Source: Limnomonas spitsbergensis (taxonomy: Eukaryota > Chlorophyta > Chlorophyceae > Chlamydomonadales). Taken from it: a stretch of 64,000 bases of DNA. Below, piece after piece: positions 8,807-17,945 of this stretch (its first letter is position 1; each line of letters starts with the position of its first letter). A model generated the notes under the pieces. The model saw only the letters and a list, made by a program, of their open reading frames with translations. It searched no databases and had not been told where the DNA came from. The stretch lies in contig JAYJMM010000071.1 in NCBI GenBank assembly GCA_037349105.1, forward strand, positions 1,360,750 through 1,424,749. The letters run 5' to 3'. Position numbers and translations under genes: made by a program.

Positions 8807-10122
8807 CTACACGTGATAACGGCGACGGCGATGCCCAACCTGAGGTGGCGCGGGAGGTGGCGGGTAGGGAGGAGGGGAGGAAGGAGGGGAGGGAGAGGGG
8901 GGAGGAGGGGGGGAGGGAGGAGGGGGTACTGGAGGGGAAGGGCTGGGGGGCGAAGGAGAGGGAGGGACGGTAGGGGAGAAAACGAAACTTGGGGGGTGGG
9001 GATGGGACGGGGGAGGAGTCGGCGGAGAAGGAGTGAGCGGTGGTGATGGAGGGAGGGGAGGGGGAGGGGGGGGAGATGGCGCAGGGGGGGAAGGGGAGGG
9101 GGGGGGAGGGGAAGGGGGGGGGGAGGGGGAGAGGGGGAGGGGGGGGGAGGGGTTTGGGGGAGGAGGGGGAGAGGGAGACGGAGGAATTGGGAGCCCCGAG
9201 GGTAGAGGGGGAGGTGAGGGGCTTGGGGGTGGCAGGGGAGGGGGGCTGGGACTGGGGGGAGGTATGACAAAGCCAGGGGGGTTGGGAGGGGGGGGCGGGG
9301 ATGGGGGGGGCGGCGAGGGAGAAGGGGGCATAGGAGGGGGGGGCGTGGGAGGAGCCGGAAAAGCACGGTCACCGTAAATGGAGTTCTTGCGGATGCTCTT
9401 GGGTAGAATGGCAGCTGGGAACCACTTCTCTCCAAACCAGCTGACGTAGGTGAAGAACGCAAAGGGCATGCAGGTCGAGATGGAAGAGCATGCGTTCTTG
9501 GACCAGAAGAGGGCGGGATTGTTCAGCGTGTTCTGGAAGTAGGGTCCGCCAGACACATTGTAGAAGTAAGTCGCCCCCAGACGCGTTGTAGAAGTTGGGG
9601 TTGCCGCAGAAGCGGAACGCCAGGCAGGCGCTGAAAGTCACCTTCACGTAGTCTGTGCCGTCCATCGGCGGCGTTGTGCCTGGCCATGTGCTGGCCTCGA
9701 TTGCGGCAATATGCACGGTCTCCAGCGGATACGTCAGGGACGTGGGCATTGGCACGAAGAACACCTGGGCCAGAGCGGCGACCAGGTCGGCCTTGAACTC
9801 CAGGGCTGAGCCACCGGGGTTGGTATCGTTGGAACTAAATGTTGGAAAAGCTGGTCCTGATGTACAGGACCCAGCGCATAGGGGCGGTGAAGTTGAAAAA
9901 GGGGCCATTCTGCGTCATATCCATGTCTCGAGTCTGGTTGAGGGTCGTGGATATGGAAGGCGGAGGCGACGGCGGTGCGGGGGAGCGTTGCAGCAGGTTC
10001 GTGGGGTCGGAATTCCCATTCCCATTACTGTTGCCGTTTCCATTATTCTGAGCGTAAGCCCCAGAGGCGAGGATAATTAGCATTACGGCCGTTAGACCGC
10101 AATAGGATCGTGGTTTATTCAT
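8807..10122 (-). CDS. Secreted proline-rich (HRGP-type) cell-wall/matrix glycoprotein, frame broken twice
   Basis: The start is ATG at 10122, followed by a signal peptide with hydrophobic core LTAVMLIILASGAYA and an AYA|Q cleavage site. An Asn/Gly-rich linker and a short PPSPPP segment precede a globular region of about 200 residues. That region holds four N-x-S/T sequons (NQT, NFT, NDT, NAS) and cysteines in SACLAFRFC and NACSSISTC. Then comes a ~173-residue Ser-Pro/poly-Pro rod (about 9358-8837) and a basic tail GHRRRRYHV before TAG. The frame shifts near 9837-9839 (AAA on +) and 9574-9578 (CCCCC on +). Removing one base at each gives 1,314 nt, a single intronless 437-residue product. Signal peptide, globular head, Hyp-type rod and basic C-terminus match volvocine extracellular HRGPs; Volvox ISG is described with the same layout, but I claim architecture, not homology. 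I see no classical pherophorin motif. It may be a pseudogene or carry assembly errors. Confidence 0.7.
8837..9358 (+). repeat. G-rich tract encoding the proline-rich rod
   Basis: About 520 bp of nearly pure purine on the + strand, dominated by GGGG to GGGGGGG runs separated by A, AGG or short breaks. It is the complement of CCN/TCN proline-serine codons of the minus-strand gene. Many stretches fit the G-quadruplex pattern (four GGG runs within a few bases), on the strand that is the transcription template. Glycine-rich + strand frames here (8767-9377) are shadows. Confidence 0.85.
9546..9595 (-). repeat. 28-bp internal duplication in the glycoprotein gene
   Basis: A 22-bp segment ending in TTGTAGAAGT on + occurs at 9546-9567 and 9574-9595 with three mismatches, 28 bp apart. 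Both copies encode FYN(A/V)SGG-like peptide on the minus strand. The 28-bp spacing is out of phase. A 27-bp spacing, from removing one C of the CCCCC run at 9574-9578, would make both copies readable in one frame. Confidence 0.8.
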
Positions 10123-10720
10123 GACTGGTGCGGGGTTGCCTCGAGGTCTTACAGTGACGTGATATGTACACGGCGGGTGTGGTGGATATGCTCACAGATC
10201 GATAGCGTGAAGATATTAGATAGCGTAAACAAATCCACGAGGGCGCTAACAACCGGGCGACAGTATCGGCCGTTAATTCAAATGGAGAAAGCATGTTTGA
10301 CAGCAAACAGTCAAACAACAGCCGGTTGCGAATTCGCGTGCGCGCCAATCGGGCGGTCGCGAATTAGTCATCGTGCTACGTCGGTGACACCCTCAGCGTT
10401 TACTGTCTCTCCTTTTCAAACTGGACAACCAGCCGGAACTAAATGCCGATATTGAGCGACATACATCGGTGTCGATGAAAGCCAGGCTGGCGCATTTTCA
10501 GAAATGGGCACGGGGATATGCCTGTCTGTCTCTTGCCAGAAGGCAAAGGCTGTGAAATGTCGTTTGAACTCGGCTGTATGTCGCGATAGCTGGCGAAATT
10601 CAAATTATATTCGTGACGACACGACAACGAGAGTCAGCGTAGGGGCGCAAAGTTTATTGCACGTTCATTATTCAAACCATCGAACGAAGAACAGCCAAAG
10701 TCTGCGAATTCTGCCCCCTC
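10123..10720. other. Upstream region of the glycoprotein gene
   Basis: About 600 bp with no supported gene. It should contain the promoter of the minus-strand gene. An ATTGG (inverted CCAAT) lies near 10346 in a GC-rich patch, but I see no clear TATA box. Short open frames on both strands show no recognisable product. Confidence 0.4.
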
Positions 10721-10760
10721 TGTAGCACATGACACTTTGTATGACGGATACAGTGCTACA
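10721..10760. repeat. 8-bp inverted repeat (potential hairpin)
   Basis: TGTAGCAC at 10721-10728 is exactly complementary to GTGCTACA at 10753-10760 across a 24-nt loop. It sits directly beside the 10766-10893 element, whose ends carry similar CTGTAG/CTACAG words. Confidence 0.55.
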
Positions 10761-10765
10761 TTATT

Positions 10766-10893
10766 GCTGTAGGACTGGGATGGAATCTTGGTTAATGCAA
10801 CTCTACAAACATGAGAGGATTTGATCCGGCCCTGCTATGCTAGCCATGCTAATACGGTATGCATTCTACCACTGAGTCAGCCAGTCCTACAGC
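10766..10893 (-). mobile_element. 128-bp tRNA-like element with 13-bp terminal inverted repeats
   Basis: GCTGTAGGACTGG (10766-10778) is the perfect inverse complement of CCAGTCCTACAGC (10881-10893). Read on the minus strand, the terminal repeat is followed by TGACTCAGTGGTAGAATGC (10879-10861), a good Pol III A box closely resembling the D-arm of tRNA-Gly. GGATCAAATCC (10827-10817) then matches the B box with one change. A tRNA T-stem outside that loop does not pair well, so this is not a functional tRNA gene. It could be a tRNA-derived SINE, a tRNA-like pseudogene with an extended acceptor-like stem, or a miniature inverted-repeat element that captured a tRNA. I see no clear target-site duplication. 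Confidence 0.55.
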
Positions 10894-12049
10894 ACATGTT
10901 GCATGGCAGGAGTTTTCAGTTGCAGTGACGCAACACTCAGACCTTGGTGCATGGCACACACTGATGCCGGTATTAAGCAGTTTCGAGGTCCTGCATCATG
11001 CAGATTATGTTCATTTGGTAGGCGTCCTGTCTTAGAGGGTCGTGATTCCTCTAATTCCCCCCTCACCATAACATGCCAACATGGCTATACTAGCTAGACA
11101 GGACATGCATGGCGTAGATTTATAGTTACTTGGCTGTCGCATGGCGCGTACTTCCGAGCACGATGGGGACCAAACTTTGACTGGCCGGTATGTTAAGGCG
11201 GACGGCCCAGCATCAGAGCATGCCCGCTGCATTTACCATTCATCGGGCCTGCCCCCTGCTGGCCGTAGTATGCGTAAGTAGGTCGTGATGCAAGTGCTAG
11301 GCGGTGGCTGAAGAACGCAAGGAAAAAGTGTTGTTAGCAGCTAATGCTTTTGAGACCTGTTCCGTAGAGCTGCCCGTTTGAGCATGCAGAAGTGCAGTAC
11401 AGGCAGTCCTAGGTGCACTCAGGTAGCCAGTATTTCTTTTAGTGCAAGCCAAAAATACCAATCAGGGAACTGGGAGCCGATCGGGTTCCAAGCTCAGAAC
11501 TGCTGAGGCGGAAAAAAGCGGACTCAGTAAAACCATGGACTCGGCGCAAGCCAAGGCTGAACCTGAGCAAAATGAAAAGGCCCCCCAGGACCCTGCCTCC
11601 AATATGGGATGACTCCTGGGCCCTGACTGTACTATGTAGCAGCGGCCACCACAACCAAGGCCGCCGCATCAATATGGGGACCATGCCTTTGAACGGCCTA
11701 CCTGAGTACGGCCGGTAGGGCTTGCTGCATCCTGACCACTAGACAGCATGCACTCTCCAGGGCGCGGTACCTACTCCAGATGTCCAGAAGACTGATACAT
11801 ACATGCCGTTAATGCCGTACATGCGTCCAAATTATTCAGGTTCACCAATCAAGCTTTTGGATGAGTAGACTGAACTGGACAATTGCTGAAACTCAGTTTG
11901 CTGATTATGCCTCTGCATGGCCTCTGCTGACAGCATGTCCAGTGGCCAGACACACACTGGGTGTGCGTCGCTTGACATGTGGCATGCATGGCGGTCCTTT
12001 CCCTGCTGAGGGAAAGAGTTTAAACTACGTAGAAAAGATATACAGAAAA
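10894..12049. other. Unique intergenic sequence, no gene supported
   Basis: Mixed composition with frequent GCATG/CATGG words. Open frames here are short (up to about 80 codons), overlap on both strands and show no recognisable domain, signal peptide or codon pattern. I see no RNA gene. Confidence 0.5.
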
Positions 12050-12085
12050 CATGCCATGCCCATGCGCGCATGATGGCATGGCATG
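12050..12085. repeat. 36-bp near-perfect palindrome
   Basis: CATGCCATGCC (12050-12060) pairs with GGCATGGCATG (12075-12085). Between them lies CATGCGCGCATG (12061-12072), itself a perfect 12-bp palindrome, plus AT. The segment can extrude as a cruciform or, if transcribed, fold as a strong hairpin. It contains four CATG words plus alternating GCGCGC. Confidence 0.85.
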
Positions 12086-12480
12086 GATGGCGTGCCTTGA
12101 TTGCCACCATGCTTGCATACAGTGCGCAGTCACAGCACGAGATCGTGCCCTAACTTGCGTGTTGCGTGTACTGACAGCTGGCAATGTGTAGATAGTTAGG
12201 GACTGCAGCCACGCACTAAAATCTGATGGCTTGGCACGTTTCGATTCATGACCCTGGACGGACCCCTCCTCGTTGGTAACTGACAAACTGAAACCATAAC
12301 CCGGACACAAAACCTTGAAAAGGCATGACGAGTACATTTAGCCGCGCGACCAAGGCGATTGAGTCGTGCAGAAGGAAACAGGCCTGGAGGACCTGCCTTG
12401 ACTTACGGTAGTTGTGATCATGCACCTTCTAGAACTGAGTGCCTGCTGGCTCAATGCACGTGATGAGCCTCGGCCCATGC
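12086..12480. other. Intergenic sequence, no gene seen
   Basis: Mixed-composition stretch between the palindrome and the direct-repeat-flanked insertion. The frames in it (for example 12020-12337 on the minus strand) have no recognisable features. Confidence 0.45.
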
Positions 12481-12589
12481 TGCACTCATGCCTAAAAGAA
12501 TGAAAGAAACCTACGCCCGTGGGGGGCGTGAGAGTTAAGGAAACAGTGCAGCCTCCGAAGCCACATCCGCGCCGTGCACTCATGCCTAA
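12481..12589 (-). mobile_element. Inverted dispersed-repeat copy flanked by 15-bp direct repeats
   Basis: TGCACTCATGCCTAA occurs perfectly at 12481-12495 and 12575-12589. Between them, 12522-12573 is an inverted copy of the dispersed 56-bp repeat (minus strand: GGCGCGGATGTGGCTTC, then GAGGCTGCACTGTTTCC and TTAACTCTCACGCCC). A 79-bp insert bounded by a perfect 15-bp direct repeat looks like insertion with target-site duplication. A local 94-bp tandem duplication that lost its second half is the alternative. Confidence 0.5.
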
Positions 12590-12735
12590 CCCTAACGTTC
12601 CTGCGGGACGTAGTTTTCTTTATTCTGTTGCGCGTGACTGGATGCCCACATGGATTTAAGGCCATTGGCCAGGCAGGTGCCTTACTTCCTTCCATTAGGC
12701 TCTGGGCTCTTAAACTCTTACTTTTAAAACCCAAT

Positions 12736-12976
12736 GGCACAGATGCGTTTTTTCCGAGGCTGCAATGTCTCCTCAATTCTCACGCCCAATCCAAGCACTC
12801 TATCAGCACACAAGCAAGTGGCTTTGGCCCAGGCTGCACTGTTTCCTTGACTCTCACGCTCAACGGCGCAGATGTGGCTTTGGCCCAGGCTGCGTTGTTT
12901 TCCTAACTCCCATGCCCAATGATGCATTTGTAGGTTTGGCCCAGGCTGCGCTGTTTCCTTTACTCCAATGCCCAAA
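12736..12976 (+). repeat. Dispersed ~56-bp repeat, tandem cluster
   Basis: Copies at about 12736-12790, 12817-12864, 12865-12920 and 12921-12976 share GGCGCAGATGTGGCTTTGG, CCCAGGCTGCGCTGTTTCC and ACTCTCACGCCCAA. The first copy is the most diverged. A ~26-bp non-repeat segment separates copies one and two; the others abut. Open frames on both strands here are shadows. Confidence 0.85.
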
Positions 12977-12989
12977 AGTGCAGAAAGGG

Positions 12990-15900
12990 GTTGGCCCTGC
13001 TCCGGCCCTGGACTGCTCCGGCCCTAGACTGCTCCAGCCCTGGACTGCTCCAGCCCTAGACTGCTCCAGCCCAGGACTGCTCCAGCCCTGGACTGCTCCA
13101 GCCCTGGACTGCTCCAGCCCTAGACTGCTCCAGCCCTAGACTGCTCCAGCCCTGGACTGCTCCGGCCCTGGACTGCTCCAACCCTGGACTGCTCCAGCCC
13201 TGGACTCCTCCAACCCTGGACTGCTCCAGCCCTGGACTGCTCCAGCCCTGGACTGCTCCAGCCATGGATTGCTCCTGCCCTGGACTGCTCCAACCCTGGA
13301 CTGCTCCAGCCCTGGACTGATCCAGCCCTGGACTGATCCAGCCCTGGACTGATCCAGCCCTTGACTGCTCCAGCCCTGGACTGCTCCAGCCCTAGACTGC
13401 ACCAGCCATGGATTGCTCCTGCCCTGGACTGCTCCAGCCCTGGACTGCTCCAACCCTGGACTGCTCCAGCCCTAAACTGCTCCAGCCCTAGACTGCTCCA
13501 ACCCTGGACTGCTCCAGCCCTGGACTGCTCCAGCCCTGGACTGCTCCGGCCCTGGACTGATCCAGCCCTGGACTGCTCCAGCCCTGGAATGCTCCAGCCC
13601 TGGACTGCTCCAGCCTTGGACATATCCAGCCATGGATTGCTCTTGCCCTGGACTGATCCAGCCCTGGACTGCTCCAGCCCTGCACTGATCCAGCCCTAGA
13701 CTGCTCCAGCCCTGGACTGCTCCAGCCCTGGACTGCTCCGGCCCTGGACTGCTCCAACCCTGGACTGCTCCAGCCCTGGACTGCTCCAGCCCTGGACTCC
13801 TCCAGCCATGGATTGCTCCTGCCCTGGACTGCTCCAGCCCTGGACTGCTCCAGCCCTAGACAACTCCAGCCCTGGACTGCTCCAGCCCTGGACTGCTCCA
13901 ACCATGGACTGCTCCGGCCCTGGACTGCTCCAACCCTGGACTGATCCAGCCCTGGACTGCTCCAGCCCTGGTCTGCTCCAGCCCTGGACTACTGCAGCCC
14001 TGGAGTGCTCCAGCCCTGCACTGCTCCGGCCCTGGATTGCTCCGGCCCTGGACAACTCCAGCCCTGGACTGCTCCGGCCGTGGACTGCTCCAACCATGGA
14101 CTGCTCCAGCCTGGACTGCTCCAACCCTGGACAGATCCAGCCCTGGACTGCTCCAGCCCTGGTCTGCTCCAGCCCTGGACTACTGCAGCCCTGGACTGCT
14201 CCAGCCATGCACTGCTCCGGCCCTGGATTGCTCCAGCCCTGGACAACTCCAGCCCTGGACTGCTCCGGCCGTGGACTGCTCCAGCCATGGAATGCTCCAG
14301 CCCTGGACTGCTCCAACCCTGGACTGCTCCAGCCCTGGACTGCTCCAGCCCTAGACCCCAGCCCTGGACTGCACCAGCCCTGGACTGCGACAGCCCTGGA
14401 CTGCTCCAGCCCTGGACTGCTCCAGCGCATGAATGCTCCGGCCCTAGACTGCTCCAGCCTTGGACTGCTCCAGCCCTGGACTGCTCCAGCCCTAGACTGC
14501 TGCAGCCCTGGACTGCTCCAACCCTGGACTGCTCCTGCCCTGGACTGCTCCTGCCCTGGACTGCTCCAGCCTTGGACTGCTCCAGCCCTGTACTGACCCA
14601 GCCTTGGACTGTTTCAGCCCTGGACTGTTCCAGCCTTGGACTGTTCCAGCCCTGGACTGATCCAGCCCTGGACTCGTCCAGCCCTGGACTGCTCCAGCCC
14701 TGGACTGCTCCAGCCTTGGACTGCTCCAGCCCTGGACTGCTCCAGCCCTGGACTGCTCCAACCCTGGACTGCTCCAGCCCTAGACTGCTCCAGCCTTGGA
14801 CTGCTCCAGCCCTAGACTGCACCGGCCCTGGACTGCTCCAGCCCTTGACTACTCCAGCCCTGGACTGCTCCAGCCCTAGACTGCTCCAGCCATGGACTGA
14901 TCCAGCCTTGGACTGCTCCAGCCCTGGACTGCTCCAGCCCTAGACTGCTCCAGCCCTGGACTGCTCCAGCCCTGGACTGCTCCAGCCCTGGACTGCTCCA
15001 GCCCTGGACTGCTCCAGCCCTGGACTGATCCAGCCTTGGACTGCTCCAGCCCTGGATTGATCCAGCCTTGGACTGCTCCAGCCCTGGACTGCTCCAGCCC
15101 TGGACTGATCCAGCCTTGGACTGCTCCAGCCCTGGACTGATCTAGCCTTGGACTGCTCCAGCCCTGGACTGCTCCAGCCCTAGACTGCTCCAGCCCTGGA
15201 CTGCTCCAGCCCTGGACTGATCCAGCCTTGGACTGCTCCAGCCCTGGACTGCTCCAGCCCTGGACTGATCCAGCCCTGGACTGCTCCAGCCCTGGACTGC
15301 TCCAGCCCTGGACTGCTCCAGCCCTGGACTGCTCCAGCCCTGGACTGCTCCAGCCCTGGACTGCTCCAGCCCTGGACTGCTCCAGCCCTGGACTGATCCA
15401 GCCTTGGACTGCTCCAGCCCTGGACTGATCTAGCCTTGGACTGCTCCAGCCCTGGACTGCTCCAGCCCTGGACTGCTCCAGCCCTGGACTGCTCCAGCCC
15501 TGGACTGATCCAGCCTTGGACTGCTCCAGCCCTGGACTGCTCCAGCCCTGGACTGATCCAGCCCTAGACTGCTCCAGCCCTGGACTGCTCCAGCCCTGGA
15601 CTGCTCCAGCCCTGGACTGATCCAGCCTTGGACTGCTCCAGCCCTGGAATGACCTAGCCTTGGACTGATCCAGCCCTGGACTGCTCCAGCCTTGGACTGC
15701 TCCGGCCCTGGACTGCTCCAGCCCTGGACTGCTCCAGCCCTGGACTGCTCCAGCCTTGGACTGATCCAGCCTTGGACTGATCCAGCCCTGGACTGATCCA
15801 GCCCTGGACTGCTCCAGCCTTGGACTGATCCAGCCTGGACTGATCCAGCCCTGGACTGCTCCAGCCCTTGACTGCTCCAGCCCTGGACTGCTCCAGCCCT

Positions 15901-17765
15901 GGACTGCTCCAGCCTTGGACTGATCCAGCCTTGGACTTATACAGCCCTGGACTGCTCTAGCCCTGGACTGATCCAGCCCTGGACTGATCCAGCCTTGGAC
16001 TGCTCCAGCCTTGGACTGATCCACCCCTGGACTGCTCCAGCCCTGGACTGCTCCAGCATTGGACTGATCCAGCCTTGGACTGCTCCAGCCCAGGACTGAT
16101 CCAGCCCTGGACTGATCCAGCCCTAGACTGCACCGGCCCAGGACTGCGACAACCCTGGACTGCTCCAGCCCTGGACTGCTCCAGCCCTGGACTGATCCAG
16201 CCCTGGACTGCTCCAGCCATGGATTGCTCCTGCCTTGGACTGCTCCAACCCTGGATTGCTCCAGCCCTCGTTTGCTCCAGCCCTAGACTACTCCAGCCCT
16301 GGACTGCTCCAGCCCTGCACTGCTCCGGCCCTGGACTGCTCCGGCCCTGGACAACTCCAGCTCTGGACTGCTCCGGCCCTGGACTGCTCCAGCCATGGAA
16401 TGCTCCAGCCCTGGACTGCTCCGGCCCTGGAATACTCCAGCCCTGGACTGCTCCGGCCCTGGACTGCTCCAGCCCTGGAATACTCCAGCCCTGGACTGAT
16501 CCAGCCCTGGACTGATCCAGCCCAGGACTGCTCCGGCCCTGGACTGCTCCAGCCCAGGACTGATCCAGCCCTGGACTGCTCCAGCCCTAGACTGATTCAG
16601 CCCTGGACTGATCCAGCCCTGGACTGCTCCGGCCATGGACTGCTCCAGCTTCGGACTGATCCAGCTCTGGACTGCTCCAGCTCTGGACTGATCCAGCCCT
16701 GGACTGATCCAGCCTTGGACTGTTCCAGCCCTGGACTGATCCAGCCCTGGTCTGATCCAGCCCTGGAGTCATCCAGCCCAAGACTGCTCCAGCCCTGGAC
16801 TGCTCCAGCCGTGGACTGCTCCAGCCCTGGACTGCTCCGGCCCTGGACTGCTCCTGCCCTGGACTGATCTAGCCCTGGACTGATCCAGCCTTGGACTGCT
16901 CCAGCCTGGACTGATCCAGCCCTGGACTGATCCAACCCTGGACTGCTCCAGCCCTGGACTGCTCCAGCCCTGGACTGCTCCAGCCCTGGACTGCTCCAGC
17001 CTTGGACTGATCCAGCTTTGGACTGCTCCAGCCCTGGACTGCTCCAGCCCTGGACTGATCCAGCCCTGGACTGCTCCAGCCCTGGACTGCTCCAGCCCTG
17101 GAATGCTCCAGCCTTGGACATCTCCAGCCCCGGACTGCTCCGGCCCTGGACTGCTCCTGCCCTAGACTGATCCAGCCCTGGACTGCTCCGGCCCTGAACT
17201 GCTCCAGTCCTGGACTGATCCAGCCCTGGACTGCGACAGCCCTGGACTGCTCCAGCCCTGGACTGCTCCAGCCCTGGACTGCTCCAGCCCTGGACTGCTC
17301 CAGCCTTGGACTGATCCAGCCTTGGACTGATCCAGCCCTGGACTGATCCAGCCCTGGACTGCTCCAGCCTTGGACTGATCCAGCCTTGGACTGATCCTGC
17401 CCTGGACTGCTCCAGCCCTGGACTGCTCCAGCCCTAGACTGCACCGGCCCTGGACTGCTCCAGCCCTGGACTGCTCCAGCCTTGGACTACTCCAGCCCTA
17501 GACTGCTCCAGCCCTAGACTGCTCCAGCCATGGATTGCTCCGGCCCTGGACTGCTCAAGCCCTGGACTGCTCTGGCCCTGGACTGCTCTGGCCCTGGACT
17601 GCCCCGGCCCTGGACTGCTCCGGCCCTGGACTGCCCCGGCCCTGGACTGCTCTGGCCCTGAACTGCTCCGGCCCTGGACTGCTCCAGCCCTGGACTGCTT
17701 CAGCCCTGGACTGCTCCGGCCCTGGACTGCTCTGGCCTGGACATCCAGCCCTAAACTGCTCCGAC
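12990..17765. repeat. 16-bp satellite array
   Basis: About 300 tandem units of 16 bp, consensus CTGGACTGCTCCAGCC (GACTGCTCC at 13027, 13043 and onward). Common variants are CTGATCC for CTGCTCC, TTGGAC for CTGGAC, and CTAGAC. The left half (to about 14900) is rich in mixed single-base variants. From 14900 to 16100 units are much more uniform. The right edge (17530-17765) shifts to GCTCCGGCC/GCTCTGGCC variants. Since 16 is 1 modulo 3, open frames on both strands have 16-residue periods (minus strand LEQSRAGAVQGWSSPG), up to 382 codons. These are not genes. Confidence 0.95.
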
Positions 17766-17945
17766 CAGTTAAATGTGGGGCAGGTGTGCAGCCGGGTTTA
17801 CGGTATTAAGGTCAAATAATCCATATATCCTAAACAAGGGGGCTGGGTGTGCGTCCTGGCTGGTGCTTGCGCTGGTGTCGGCGTCCTTATCTGGGGCTGC
17901 CGGCTGAGGCAGCAAGCCCGGCCGCCCGCTGCTGCCTGCTTGCCC
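17766..17945. other. Spacer, no gene seen
   Basis: Short non-satellite stretch between the 16-bp array and the GC-rich degenerate repeat. It contains GCTGGTGCTTGCGCTGGTG and other GCTG-rich words but no supported feature. Confidence 0.5.

Noticed and set aside
8767..9377. Glycine-rich + strand frames
   Set aside because: They are the complement of proline codons in the minus-strand gene.
8740..9462. Alternative minus-strand Pro/Leu-rich frame with hydrophobic C-terminus
   Set aside because: It is the +1 shadow of the Ser-Pro rod; the other frame keeps the SPPP pattern throughout. The hydrophobic tail is kept only as an alternative in the findings.
8807..10122. Classical pherophorin assignment
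   Set aside because: The rod and secretion fit, but I could not see the usual pherophorin-domain cysteine pattern on either side of the rod.
10766..10893. Functional tRNA gene
   Set aside because: A and B boxes are present, but the T stem does not pair and no normal anticodon arm is clear.
14876..16024. 382-codon minus-strand frame of 16-residue repeats
   Set aside because: It is a shadow of the stop-free 16-bp satellite; comparable frames exist on both strands.
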